Shown piece after piece: positions 7,895-14,226 of a stretch of DNA of 21,828 nt. Source of the DNA: an uncultured Bacilli bacterium (GTDB lineage Bacteria > Bacillota_I > Bacilli_A > RF39 > UBA660); contig CANROR010000014.1 of NCBI GenBank assembly GCA_947632275.1, positions 1 to 21,828 of the forward strand, written 5' to 3'. The position numbers were made by a program, and so were the translations under genes. Below the pieces are notes generated by a model. The model worked only from the letters and a program-made list of their open reading frames with translations. It was not told the origin of the DNA and did no database searches. Numbering within the stretch: position 1 is the stretch's first letter; the number at the start of each line of letters is the position of its first letter.

Positions 7895-10800
7895 ATGAAA
7901 AATTTTAAAGAATTAGACAAAAGAAAAGTAAGCGAAGTTGAACAAGATATTTTAGCTTCTTGGAATGGTATCAATGCTATTATGGAAAAGCAAAATGAAT
8001 TGCGGAAAGATGCCGAAACTTTTGTTTTTTATGATGGACCAGCTTTTGCTAATGGTTTTCCCGGCCTACATCACATGGTATCTAAGAATTTAAAAGATGC
8101 TATTTGTAAATATCATGTAATGAAAGGGAAAAAAGTAATAAGAAAAGTAGGTTGGGATACCCATGGTTTACCAATCGAAAATCATGTGGAAAAGAAGTTA
8201 GGTATTTCATCGAAAAAAGAAATTGAAGCTTTGGGTGTTGATAAATTTAACGAAGAATGTCGGAAAAGTGTCCGGGAAAATGAAGCCGCTTTTATTGATT
8301 TAACAAGTAAGATGGGTCAATTTATTGATGTCGAAAATCCATATCTGACCTTTAAAAATGATTATATTGAAACGGAATGGTGGATTTTAAAAAAATTTTT
8401 TGAAGAAGGTTTATTCTATGAAGGTACGAGAGTCGTTCCGTATTGTCCTCATTGTGGGACAGGACTTGCAAGTCATGAAGTAGCTCAAGATTATGAACAA
8501 GATCAAGCTTTAACAGTTTATGTACCATTTAAGAAAAAGGATGAAGATGTTTATTTTCTAGTTTGGACAACGACGCCTTGGACGTTACTTGCTAATGTAG
8601 CTTTATGCGTTAATCCGGATGAAGACTATTCTTTAGTCGAATCAAAAGGCAATAAATTTATTTTAGCAACGAAATTAGTTAAGGCCGTTTTAGGTGATGA
8701 TGTAAGCATTTTAGATACCTTTAAAGGTAAAACTTTAGAATACACCGAATATGAACAATTAATTCCCGAGTTATCAGTCGATAAAAAAGCTTTTTATGTA
8801 ACTTGTGATAATTATGTTACGATGGAAGATGGGACGGGAATTGTCCATATTGCTCCCGCTTTCGGGGATGATGATGCCAATGTTGGTCGGAACTATGATT
8901 TACCAAACCTTAATCCGGTGGGTAAAGATGGTTGTTACACGGAAGGGCCATGGCAAGGTAAATTTGTTCATGATGTTAATGAAGAAGTTGTCGAATATTT
9001 AAAGACAAATGATAAATTATTTAAAAAACAAAGAATTGTCCATGATTACCCACACTGTTGGCGTTGTCATACTCCTTTGATTTATTATTCAATGCCAAGT
9101 TATTATATTGCCGTATCTAAATTTAAAGATCAAATGGTCGAAGCCAATAAAAGCGTAAATTGGTATCCGGCTTATGTGGGCGAAAAACGCTTTGCTAATT
9201 GGATCGCGGGCGCCAAAGATTGGAATGTTTCGCGTTCTCGTTATTGGGGAAGTCCAATTCCTTTTTGGAAATGTGAATGCGGCTATAATCACATGGTGGG
9301 ATCGATTGCCGAATTAAAAGAAATGGCGATCGAAGAAATTTCTGAAGATTTCGATTTACATAAACCATATATTGATGAGGTTCATCTTAAATGTCCGAAG
9401 TGTGGTGCAAAAATGACACGGATTTTAGATGTTTTAGATTGTTGGTTTGATTCTGGTTCTATGCCATTTGCCCAATATCATTATCCTTTTGAAAATGAAG
9501 AGTTATTTGCTAGTCAATTTCCTGCCGATTTTATTTGTGAAGGAATTGATCAAACAAGAGGTTGGTTCTATACGCTTTTAGTAATTTCGACATTTGTAAA
9601 AGGTTGTAGTCCGTTTAAAAATGTCTTAGTTAATGATTTACTTTTAGATGCGGAAGGCAAAAAAATGAGTAAATCGCGGGGCAATATTGTCGAACCATTT
9701 ACGACAATTAAAGAATACGGGGCCGATGTAGTTAGATTTTATTTACCTTATGTATCACCAGTTTGGACGCCTTTAAAATTTGATATGGAAGGTTTAAAAG
9801 AAGTTTATTCGAAATTCTTTAATCCTTTAAAAAATGCTTATAGTTTCTTTGCAATGTATGCCAATGTTGATGGCATCGATACGGATGAATGTCAAGTTGC
9901 CTATAAGGATCGGGAAGAAATTGATAAATGGTTACTTTCCAAATACAACCGGTTAGTTAAAGATGTAACCATAGCTTTTGATGAATATGATTTAAATAAA
10001 GTTGTTAAATATTTTACGACGTTTGTATCTGATGATTTATCTAATTGGTATATTAGACGGAATCGGAATCGTTTCTGGGGTAGCACTTTAGATAATTCGA
10101 AAAAAAGTGTTTATATTACCACTTATGAAGTTTTAGTAGGCTTGTCAAAACTAATGGCGCCAATTGTGCCATTCTTATCTGAAGAAATGTATCGAAATCT
10201 CACCGGTGAAGAATCTGTTCATTTAACCAATTATCCGGAATGGGACGAAGCTTTAATTAATGATTCAATCGAAGAAAAAATGGATTTAGTTCGATCTTTA
10301 ATTAGTATAGGTCGTTATGTTCGAGAAGAAGCCAAGATTAAAGTTCGTCAACCTTTAGCTCAAGCTTTAATTGCCGGTGAAAATAAAAAAATCATGGGCG
10401 ATTTAGTATCTTTAATTGAAGAAGAACTAAATGTTAAAGAAGTGGCCTTTATCACCGATTTAAATGAATATATGGATATGTCCGTGAAACCTAATTTTAA
10501 AGAAGTAGGTAAGGTCCTTGGTCCTAAAATGAAGGAATTCCAAGCAGTACTAGCAAATCTTTCTTTAAATGATGTAGCTAAATTAAATAATAATGAAGAA
10601 GTTATAATTAAACTTGCCGGTGAAGATTTTAAAGTTACGAAAGAAATGGTTGATATTCGTTTTATGGCTAAAGAAGGCTTTAACATGGGGATGGAAAATA
10701 ATAACTTTATAATTTTAAATACTGAAATAACTGGAGAATTATTACAAGAAGGAATTGCTCGGGAAATTGTATCCAAAGTTCAAAATATTCGGAAGACTTT

Positions 10801-10990
10801 AGAATATAATGTCGCCGATCGCATTAATATTACCTTTAATGTTAGTGAAGCTATTAAAGAAGCCATTAGCCAACATCAAGATTATATTCAAAATGAGACT
10901 TTAGCTACGTCTATTAGTTATAATAATGAATTAACCAAAGATATTGATTTAAATGGGGAAAATATTGGTATTAAAATAGATAAAGAATAA
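7895..10990 (+). CDS. ileS: Isoleucyl-tRNA synthetase, type 2, with swapped GXHH signature
   Basis: Charges tRNA-Ile in the cytoplasm. It has 1031 residues, longer than Bacillus IleRS1 (921). The zinc-type insert (C-E-C-G-Y-N ... C-P-K-C-G-A-K) before D-V-L-D-C-W-F-D-S-G-S-M-P-F-A-Q is typical of the type-2, eukaryote-like class, which is associated with low mupirocin sensitivity. Other landmarks are C-P-H-C-G-T-G-L-A-S-H-E-V-A-Q, the CP1 editing domain starting at T-T-P-W-T-L-L-A-N, and K590-M-S-K-S594. The class I HXGH signature reads G57-L58-H59-H60 (codons at 8063-8074), so the first and third positions are exchanged. I chose the ATG at 7895, which follows AGAAGGAGG at 7882-7890. An in-frame ATG at 7844 lies in the T-box terminator and would add 17 unlikely residues. 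No second ileS is visible in the window, and T-box control suggests this is a housekeeping copy. Confidence 0.96.
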   Translation: MKNFKELDKRKVSEVEQDILASWNGINAIMEKQNELRKDAETFVFYDGPAFANGFPGLHHMVSKNLKDAICKYHVMKGKKVIRKVGWDTHGLPIENHVEKKLGISSKKEIEALGVDKFNEECRKSVRENEAAFIDLTSKMGQFIDVENPYLTFKNDYIETEWWILKKFFEEGLFYEGTRVVPYCPHCGTGLASHEVAQDYEQDQALTVYVPFKKKDEDVYFLVWTTTPWTLLANVALCVNPDEDYSLVESKGNKFILATKLVKAVLGDDVSILDTFKGKTLEYTEYEQLIPELSVDKKAFYVTCDNYVTMEDGTGIVHIAPAFGDDDANVGRNYDLPNLNPVGKDGCYTEGPWQGKFVHDVNEEVVEYLKTNDKLFKKQRIVHDYPHCWRCHTPLIYYSMPSYYIAVSKFKDQMVEANKSVNWYPAYVGEKRFANWIAGAKDWNVSRSRYWGSPIPFWKCECGYNHMVGSIAELKEMAIEEISEDFDLHKPYIDEVHLKCPKCGAKMTRILDVLDCWFDSGSMPFAQYHYPFENEELFASQFPADFICEGIDQTRGWFYTLLVISTFVKGCSPFKNVLVNDLLLDAEGKKMSKSRGNIVEPFTTIKEYGADVVRFYLPYVSPVWTPLKFDMEGLKEVYSKFFNPLKNAYSFFAMYANVDGIDTDECQVAYKDREEIDKWLLSKYNRLVKDVTIAFDEYDLNKVVKYFTTFVSDDLSNWYIRRNRNRFWGSTLDNSKKSVYITTYEVLVGLSKLMAPIVPFLSEEMYRNLTGEESVHLTNYPEWDEALINDSIEEKMDLVRSLISIGRYVREEAKIKVRQPLAQALIAGENKKIMGDLVSLIEEELNVKEVAFITDLNEYMDMSVKPNFKEVGKVLGPKMKEFQAVLANLSLNDVAKLNNNEEVIIKLAGEDFKVTKEMVDIRFMAKEGFNMGMENNNFIILNTEITGELLQEGIAREIVSKVQNIRKTLEYNVADRINITFNVSEAIKEAISQHQDYIQNETLATSISYNNELTKDIDLNGENIGIKIDKE

Positions 10991-11024
10991 AGAGTTACAA
11001 ACTCATTTGTAACTCTTTTCTTTT
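10991..11024 (+). terminator. ileS terminator
   Basis: An 11-bp stem AGAGTTACAAA / TTTGTAACTCT with a CTCA loop, followed by TTTCTTTT. It begins immediately after the ileS stop codon. Confidence 0.9.
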
Positions 11025-11027
11025 AAC

Positions 11028-11056
11028 AAAAAAATGGCTTTTTAATTAAGCCATTT
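11028..11056 (-). terminator. Terminator of the tRNA-Arg gene
   Basis: On the minus strand, AAATGGCTT pairs with AAGCCATTT (11032-11040 / 11048-11056) around a 7-nt loop. A run of T follows, seen as A7 from about 11028 on the plus strand. It lies about 10 bp beyond the 3' end of the tRNA and directly faces the ileS terminator. Confidence 0.8.
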
Positions 11057-11066
11057 CATTTTTATA

Positions 11067-11143
11067 TGGTATCCTCGAGGCGATTCGAACGCCTGACCGA
11101 TCGCTTAGAAGGCGATTGCTCTATCCAGCTGAGCTACGAGGAC
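11067..11143 (-). tRNA. tRNA-Arg (anticodon TCT)
   Basis: A 77-nt cloverleaf read on the minus strand. The acceptor arms are GTCCTCG / CGAGGAT (G1-U72 wobble), the D arm is A-G-C-T-C-A-G-C-T-G-G-A-T-A-G-A-G-C, the anticodon stem is ATCGC/GCGAT with loop CTTCTAA (anticodon TCT, reading AGA/AGG), and the T arm has GTTCGAATC. The discriminator is A and the 3' CCA is encoded. AGA is the common Arg codon in this AT-rich genome, so it is probably an essential tRNA. Confidence 0.97.
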
Positions 11144-11155
11144 ATTAGCAAATAA

Positions 11156-11184
11156 ATTATAACGTATTATTAATAAGAAATCAA
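11156..11184 (-). promoter_or_regulatory. Sigma-A promoter of tRNA-Arg
   Basis: On the minus strand TTGATT (11179-11184), a 17-bp spacer and a perfect TATAAT (11156-11161), ending 12 bp before the tRNA 5' end. Confidence 0.8.
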
Positions 11185-11202
11185 GAAAATTATTGGCAAT
11201 CG

Positions 11203-11338
11203 CCTAAAATATACTACTTAGGAAAGGGTCGTAGATAGGTATATCCAAGATTTTGCCTTTTAGCAGTCACAAGATACTTCCTATCTACGTCTCACTGTAA
11301 ATGACCTTAATAAAAAGTCGTTTACCACTTAAGTATAA
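11203..11338. repeat. Structured intergenic element, copy A
   Basis: Contains three inverted repeats: CCTAA/TTAGG (11203-11222), a perfect 10-bp CGTAGATAGG/CCTATCTACG (11230-11239 / 11280-11289), and GTAAATGAC/GTCGTTTAC (11297-11305 / 11317-11325, one G-U). The part from AGATACTTCC (11272) to TTAAGTATAA (ending 11338) is related to copy B at 12104-12189 in the same orientation. The 29 bases from 11319 and their counterpart in copy B differ at about six positions. The ends ATACTT and AAGTAT can pair and close the structure. It encodes no convincing protein. It could be a small RNA family, a miniature transposable element or transposon ends. Confidence 0.55.
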
Positions 11339-11559
11339 GCTAATATTACTAAAAATACAATTAATTTTTGCAATATTAGCATGCTTTGTCGAATCAATTA
11401 CAATTATATTTTTTGAGTTTAAAATATTGTTTTTTTTATCGAAGAGGAAAGTATCTACTATTTTTTTTGAATACGATGGCATCAAAATTTTGCATATCTT
11501 TTGATTTTTTTATAACATTTTCTTTATTTTAACCAATTTTTAATTTAGATTAAATTGAA
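11339..11559. other. AT-rich stretch without a recognisable gene
   Basis: About 220 bp between repeat copy A and the DUF1016 remnant. Short open frames exist on both strands (11301-11504 plus, 11285-11485 minus), but they overlap each other, lack ribosome binding sites and show no family features. I see no RNA gene or promoter here. It is probably decayed sequence. Confidence 0.5.
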
Positions 11560-11947
11560 TTAAATGCTATCTGATTTCTTAAATTTATTTAGTTTTTTCC
11601 GCGCTCTATTTGTTAAATTATATCTTACACCATTTCCGTCGTTTCCAAGGTAATTGTGCAACCAGTTGCACTAATTCATCATCATTTTTATATTCATTAT
11701 AAAAAGCTTTCATATATTTTAAATTACGAATCGAAAAACCTTTTAAATTAGGAAAAGATATTTTTAATTCCATTGCAACATTATCAATAAATTTATTACC
11801 CCAATTACTATTTTCTTCTAATGTTTTACCAATATTATAATATAAATTAACCAATTTTTTATTTGCATCACTCATGATTTCCAATTGAGTATTGGTTATT
11901 GCACTTTTAATACTATTAGCGACATCTTGAAATGATTTTTCTATCAT
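11560..11947 (-). pseudogene. DUF1016 (YhcG-type) N-terminal remnant joined out of frame to a foreign tail
   Basis: An intact start (ATG at 11945-11947 with AGGAGG six bases upstream) leads into a recognisable DUF1016 N-terminal domain. It includes I-G-K-T-L-E-E-N-S-N-W-G-N-K-F-I and F-S-I-R-N-L-K-Y-M-K-A-F, ending at V-A-Q-L-P-W. Full-length relatives have about 340 residues, continue from L-P-W with G-H, and carry a C-terminal PD-(D/E)XK nuclease domain. Here, after L-P-W, the frame gives only eight unrelated residues (ending C-K-I) and stops at 11618, for a total of 109 aa. In another frame the following DNA (11643 down to 11560) encodes a 27-residue basic tail beginning N-D-G-N-G-V-R-Y. 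That resembles the end of a different protein, perhaps a winged-helix one. A deletion that fused two genes is the simplest reading. DUF1016 proteins occur near restriction and mobile genes. The nuclease part is gone, so the product is probably inactive. Confidence 0.75.
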
Positions 11948-12010
11948 AACTAACCTCCTGGATATAAATATAGTATACCATTTATTTAAAATATCTTGTA
12001 TCATAATCAA

Positions 12011-12103
12011 ATAAAAGCTCTAAATTTTTTCATCTAGATGTCTCTTAAAAATCTTAATCACACAAAAGTAATTTGTTTTAGAAATAAAACGGAGCAATAA
12101 AAA
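12011..12103. other. Non-coding gap upstream of the DUF1016 remnant
   Basis: About 90 bp of AT-rich DNA with no gene, terminator or promoter I can support. A TATACT on the minus strand near 11974 might be a -10 for the remnant, but no matching -35 is visible. Confidence 0.4.
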
Positions 12104-12189
12104 AGATACTTCCCATAAATAAGTAGGAGTATCCACCATTTTTCAATGTAGATGCCACCTTGCCGGTAACATTTACATTTTAAGTATAA
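12104..12189. repeat. Structured intergenic element, copy B
   Basis: Related to copy A (11272-11338) and in the same direction. It starts AGATACTTCC (12104) and ends TTTACATTTTAAGTATAA (12189). It has a hairpin GATACTTCC/GGAGTATC (12105-12113 / 12126-12133, one bulge) absent in that form from copy A, and a second hairpin AATGTAGAT/ATTTACATT (12145-12153 / 12171-12179) in the same place as the third hairpin of copy A. The paired arms have changed while pairing is kept. Together with copy A it brackets the DUF1016 remnant, and it lies 25 bp beyond the 3' end of gerM. Confidence 0.55.
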
Positions 12190-12214
12190 CCTAATTTTAA
12201 ATAAAATACAACTA

Positions 12215-13147
12215 TTACAGACCAATTACTTCAATTAATTCATTATCGACATTAAAGGAAACTTCTTTAACGTTATAAGTATCCCGTAAAGATAAAGCAA
12301 TTGAATATTTAACTTCTTCTTTGATTTGTTTTTCTTCTAAATTAGCCAGTAAAGCATTATTAAAGCTTAAAGAAATACTATTTTCTAAAAGTTCATAACT
12401 TTCTAGATTGGCTGATGCGGTTAAATAACTGATTAAATTGGTGTGATAGGTCGGGGTTGATTTTAAATTATTAATAATTACTTCTACGCGTTCGGTATTA
12501 TTATTCGTAATTTCGGTCACCGGAACATAATAGTAAAAATCATTATTTTTACTTAAATAATAAATAGTAGTTTTGGATGTATCTTTAATCGAATCTAAAT
12601 TATAGATTTTATTAATGCCATAATTTTTATTTAATACATTGGGTAATTTTTTATGAGAATGGGGTAGTTCGGTTAATTTTTCCCCTTGAACGAAAATCAT
12701 AATTTCTTTAATCTCATTAAGTTCGGTTAAAGAATAAATAATCGATTCTAGCATTTTTTCTTCGTATTCTTTGGCAACATTCAAAAATTCTTGGCTAAAG
12801 TTTATTTTTAAAAGCCCATCATTTAAACTTAAATCAATTACTTTGGTATCTTTGGGAATTATTGCTTTAAAACTGTCGGGAATATAACTTGATTTATCGC
12901 CGCCAATAGTTAAAGCATCAATTATTTCTTTAATAATATCTTCGGTTTTTTCTTTATTTTTAACAATCGTTGTCCGGGCTACATAATCATTCTTGTCGAT
13001 TAAAAAAATGGGCATTTCAATTTCCTCAACATAAGTTAAAGATTCTTCGATGTAAGTTTCATTACTCGGAAAAAAATAAATGATAAGTAAAATTAAAAGG
13101 GCTAAAGAGGCTAAAATAATTCTTCTGATTGCCGATTTTTTTAACAT
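12215..13147 (-). CDS. gerM: Spore-formation and germination protein GerM, two GerMN domains
   Basis: A mother-cell protein. In Bacillus GerM works with the SpoIIIA-SpoIIQ channel at the engulfing membrane and affects sporulation and germination. The 310 residues have one N-terminal membrane helix (about 8-26) and two consecutive GerMN domains (about 50-165 and 190-305). Each contains the typical L-K-I-N-F-S or S-L-S-F-N strand followed by a helix of the S-I-x-x-S-L-T type. Bacillus GerM (366 aa) is a lipoprotein. Here no lipobox cysteine follows the helix, so it is anchored by the helix itself. Start: ATG after AAGGTGG. It lies 57 bp downstream of gerE on the same strand; gerE and gerM are also close in Bacillus. 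No clear promoter of its own is seen beyond a TATAAT-like box near 13163-13168. Confidence 0.87.
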   Translation of the reverse strand: MLKKSAIRRIILASLALLILLIIYFFPSNETYIEESLTYVEEIEMPIFLIDKNDYVARTTIVKNKEKTEDIIKEIIDALTIGGDKSSYIPDSFKAIIPKDTKVIDLSLNDGLLKINFSQEFLNVAKEYEEKMLESIIYSLTELNEIKEIMIFVQGEKLTELPHSHKKLPNVLNKNYGINKIYNLDSIKDTSKTTIYYLSKNNDFYYYVPVTEITNNNTERVEVIINNLKSTPTYHTNLISYLTASANLESYELLENSISLSFNNALLANLEEKQIKEEVKYSIALSLRDTYNVKEVSFNVDNELIEVIGL

Positions 13148-13180
13148 AAGACCACCTTACTAAAATTATATTTGGGAAAA

Positions 13181-13203
13181 TAAAAAAAAGACCGAAGTCT
13201 TTT
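13181..13203 (-). terminator. gerE terminator
   Basis: On the minus strand AAAAGAC, a UUCG tetraloop and GTCTTTT, followed by more T (13181-13185). It starts right at the end of gerE and would separate it from gerM. Confidence 0.85.
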
Positions 13204-13204
13204 C

Positions 13205-13411
13205 TTAAATTGTTAGTTCTCCCATTTTAATTAATTCAACTACAGCTTGGGCGCGACCTTTAACTCCTAGTTTTTGAATAGCATTGGAAATATGATTTCT
13301 AACGGTTTTTTCACTAATACCTAGGAAAGAAGCAATTTCTTTAGTTGATTTATTTAAAACAAGGAGATCAAAAACTTCTTGTTCACGATCTGTTAATATA
13401 CCTTTTTTCAT
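13205..13411 (-). CDS. gerE: Late mother-cell transcription regulator GerE
   Basis: A LuxR-type DNA-binding protein that in Bacillus acts with sigma-K at the end of sporulation to switch coat genes on and off. The 68 residues are nearly all one helix-turn-helix domain: L-T-D-R-E-Q-E-V-F (6-14), T-K-E-I-A-S-F-L-G-I-S-E-K-T-V-R-N-H-I-S (23-42), then K-L-G-V-K-G-R-A-Q-A-V-V-E-L. It matches Bacillus GerE (74 aa) almost position for position, apart from a shorter N terminus. The lack of a receiver domain and the R-N-H-I-S-N-A-I-Q-K-L-G-V-K-G-R run set it apart from ordinary response regulators. The ribosome binding site AAAGGA lies ten bases before the ATG. A sigma-K-type promoter precedes it. Confidence 0.95.
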   Translation of the reverse strand: MKKGILTDREQEVFDLLVLNKSTKEIASFLGISEKTVRNHISNAIQKLGVKGRAQAVVELIKMGELTI

Positions 13412-13434
13412 TTCAAAATTTCCTTTCTAAAATA

Positions 13435-13464
13435 AAATTCTTCATAGTATTTTATGAAGAATTT
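13435..13464 (-). terminator. Hairpin between spoIIIAH and gerE
   Basis: An 11-bp inverted repeat (AAATTCTTCAT / ATGAAGAATTT) with an 8-nt loop, followed on the minus strand by TTATTTTAG. It probably ends spoIIIAH transcription. It overlaps the gerE promoter. Confidence 0.55.
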
Positions 13465-13475
13465 ATTTAAAAAGT
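13448..13475 (-). promoter_or_regulatory. Putative sigma-K promoter of gerE
   Basis: On the minus strand AC (13474-13475), a 17-bp spacer and CATAAAATA (13448-13456), an exact match to the sigma-K pattern AC-N17-CATAnnnTA. gerE is a sigma-K gene in Bacillus. Its initiation region lies in the arm of the preceding hairpin. Confidence 0.5.
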
Positions 13476-13487
13476 GATTGTTTAAGC

Positions 13488-13979
13488 TTAAGATTCAAAC
13501 TTAACGGTAATATATTTTTGGGTATCGTATACGGCTTGCACGGAACGGATAATTTTGTTGGCAATTTCTGTACTATGTTCTTTGGCCGAAACGACAACAC
13601 TAATGCTATCGCCATTTATTTTAACAAAACAGTCGTAATTGTAGGTATCTTTAATTAGTTTTTCTAACTTTTCAACTTCACCTTTGGCCGTATTTAAAGC
13701 TTGAAGCGCATCATAAGCATTATTTTTTTCTTCTAGAGTAGCTGCCTCATCGAGTAAAATATCTTGATAGTTTTGCATGGCTTTCATTATTTCTTCATCT
13801 TCGGCTACGCGAAGAGCAACTAAAACATCAGAATCTTTAACTTCAATGACTTCTTTACTGGCCTCTTTATCACTAGCTAAAGTAGCTAAAGCCTCATCAT
13901 CCATCGAAACATAGTAAATCCCTAAGACTAAAATAAGGGAAAATAAAGTTACAAACCATAAATTTTGTTTATTAATCAT
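13488..13979 (-). CDS. spoIIIAH: Stage III sporulation protein AH (SpoIIIAH), stand-alone
   Basis: A mother-cell membrane protein. Its extracellular ring-building domain binds forespore SpoIIQ across the septum and forms the channel that keeps sigma-G active. The 163 residues have an N terminus M-I-N-K-Q-N-L-W-F-V-T, matching the L-K-K-Q-x-V-W-L-L-T of Bacillus. They also have a membrane helix at about 8-25, a short acidic linker, and the C-terminal domain (about 53-163) with two helices and the strands D-S-I-S-V-V-V and Y-I-T-V-K-F. It is shorter than Bacillus SpoIIIAH (218 aa), mostly because the linker is short. GGAGG precedes the ATG. In Bacillus it is the last gene of the eight-gene spoIIIA operon. 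Here the other spoIIIA genes are absent on both sides, and it has its own sigma-E-like promoter. Confidence 0.9.
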   Translation of the reverse strand: MINKQNLWFVTLFSLILVLGIYYVSMDDEALATLASDKEASKEVIEVKDSDVLVALRVAEDEEIMKAMQNYQDILLDEAATLEEKNNAYDALQALNTAKGEVEKLEKLIKDTYNYDCFVKINGDSISVVVSAKEHSTEIANKIIRSVQAVYDTQKYITVKFES

Positions 13980-14004
13980 AATCTTTTCCTCCGAAATCTA
14001 CTAA

Positions 14005-14032
14005 AGTATATGAGACAAGTTATTAAATATTA
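14005..14032 (-). promoter_or_regulatory. Putative sigma-E promoter of spoIIIAH
   Basis: On the minus strand TAATATT (14026-14032) and CATATACT (14005-14012), one mismatch from the sigma-E -10 pattern CATACAnT. The spacing is about 13-15 bp depending on how the -35 is counted, slightly short. spoIIIA is a sigma-E operon in Bacillus. Confidence 0.45.
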
Positions 14033-14068
14033 AAAAAATTAACTAAATTTTTAAAAGAATTTTTATTT

Positions 14069-14118
14069 TTTATCGAAATAAATGTCGAGCTTTGACGAAT
14101 CGCTTGCAAATCGATAAA
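14069..14118. promoter_or_regulatory. Inverted repeat overlapping the bacteriocin promoter, possible operator
   Basis: TTTATCGA (14069-14076) and TCGATAAA (14111-14118) form a perfect 8-bp inverted repeat 34 bp apart. The right half lies between the -35 and -10 of the exporter promoter. Half-sites placed this way could bind a regulator, but no regulator gene is nearby. It might also be chance in AT-rich DNA. Confidence 0.3.
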
Positions 14119-14131
14119 GAGTTTATATAAT
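14104..14131 (+). promoter_or_regulatory. Sigma-A promoter of the bacteriocin locus
   Basis: TTGCAA (14104-14109), a 16-bp spacer and a perfect TATAAT (14126-14131), about 95 bp before the exporter start. It diverges from the spoIIIAH promoter. A TTGACG at 14092 is too far from the same -10. Confidence 0.6.
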
Positions 14132-14226
14132 AACAACTTTGTGAGAAAATTTTTTAAAAATTTATTTTGAAAAAAAGGAAATGCTTTTTGGAAAAGATAA
14201 ATATATAAGTGAAGGGAGGAAAAAAG

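Noticed and set aside
10360..10776. A 138-aa minus-strand frame inside ileS
   Set aside because: It lies wholly inside a firmly identified gene in the opposite direction, with no ribosome binding site and no domain.
11285..11504. Short open frames on both strands (67 aa plus, 66 aa minus)
   Set aside because: They overlap each other and the structured repeat copy A, have no ribosome binding site, and show no family features. Chance frames in AT-rich DNA are more likely.
11203..12189. Integron attC sites or a known riboswitch in the paired repeats
   Set aside because: No integrase-type core sites (GTTRRRY/RYYYAAC pairs) are found, and no conserved core of a riboswitch class I know is seen. 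No gene lies suitably downstream on either strand.
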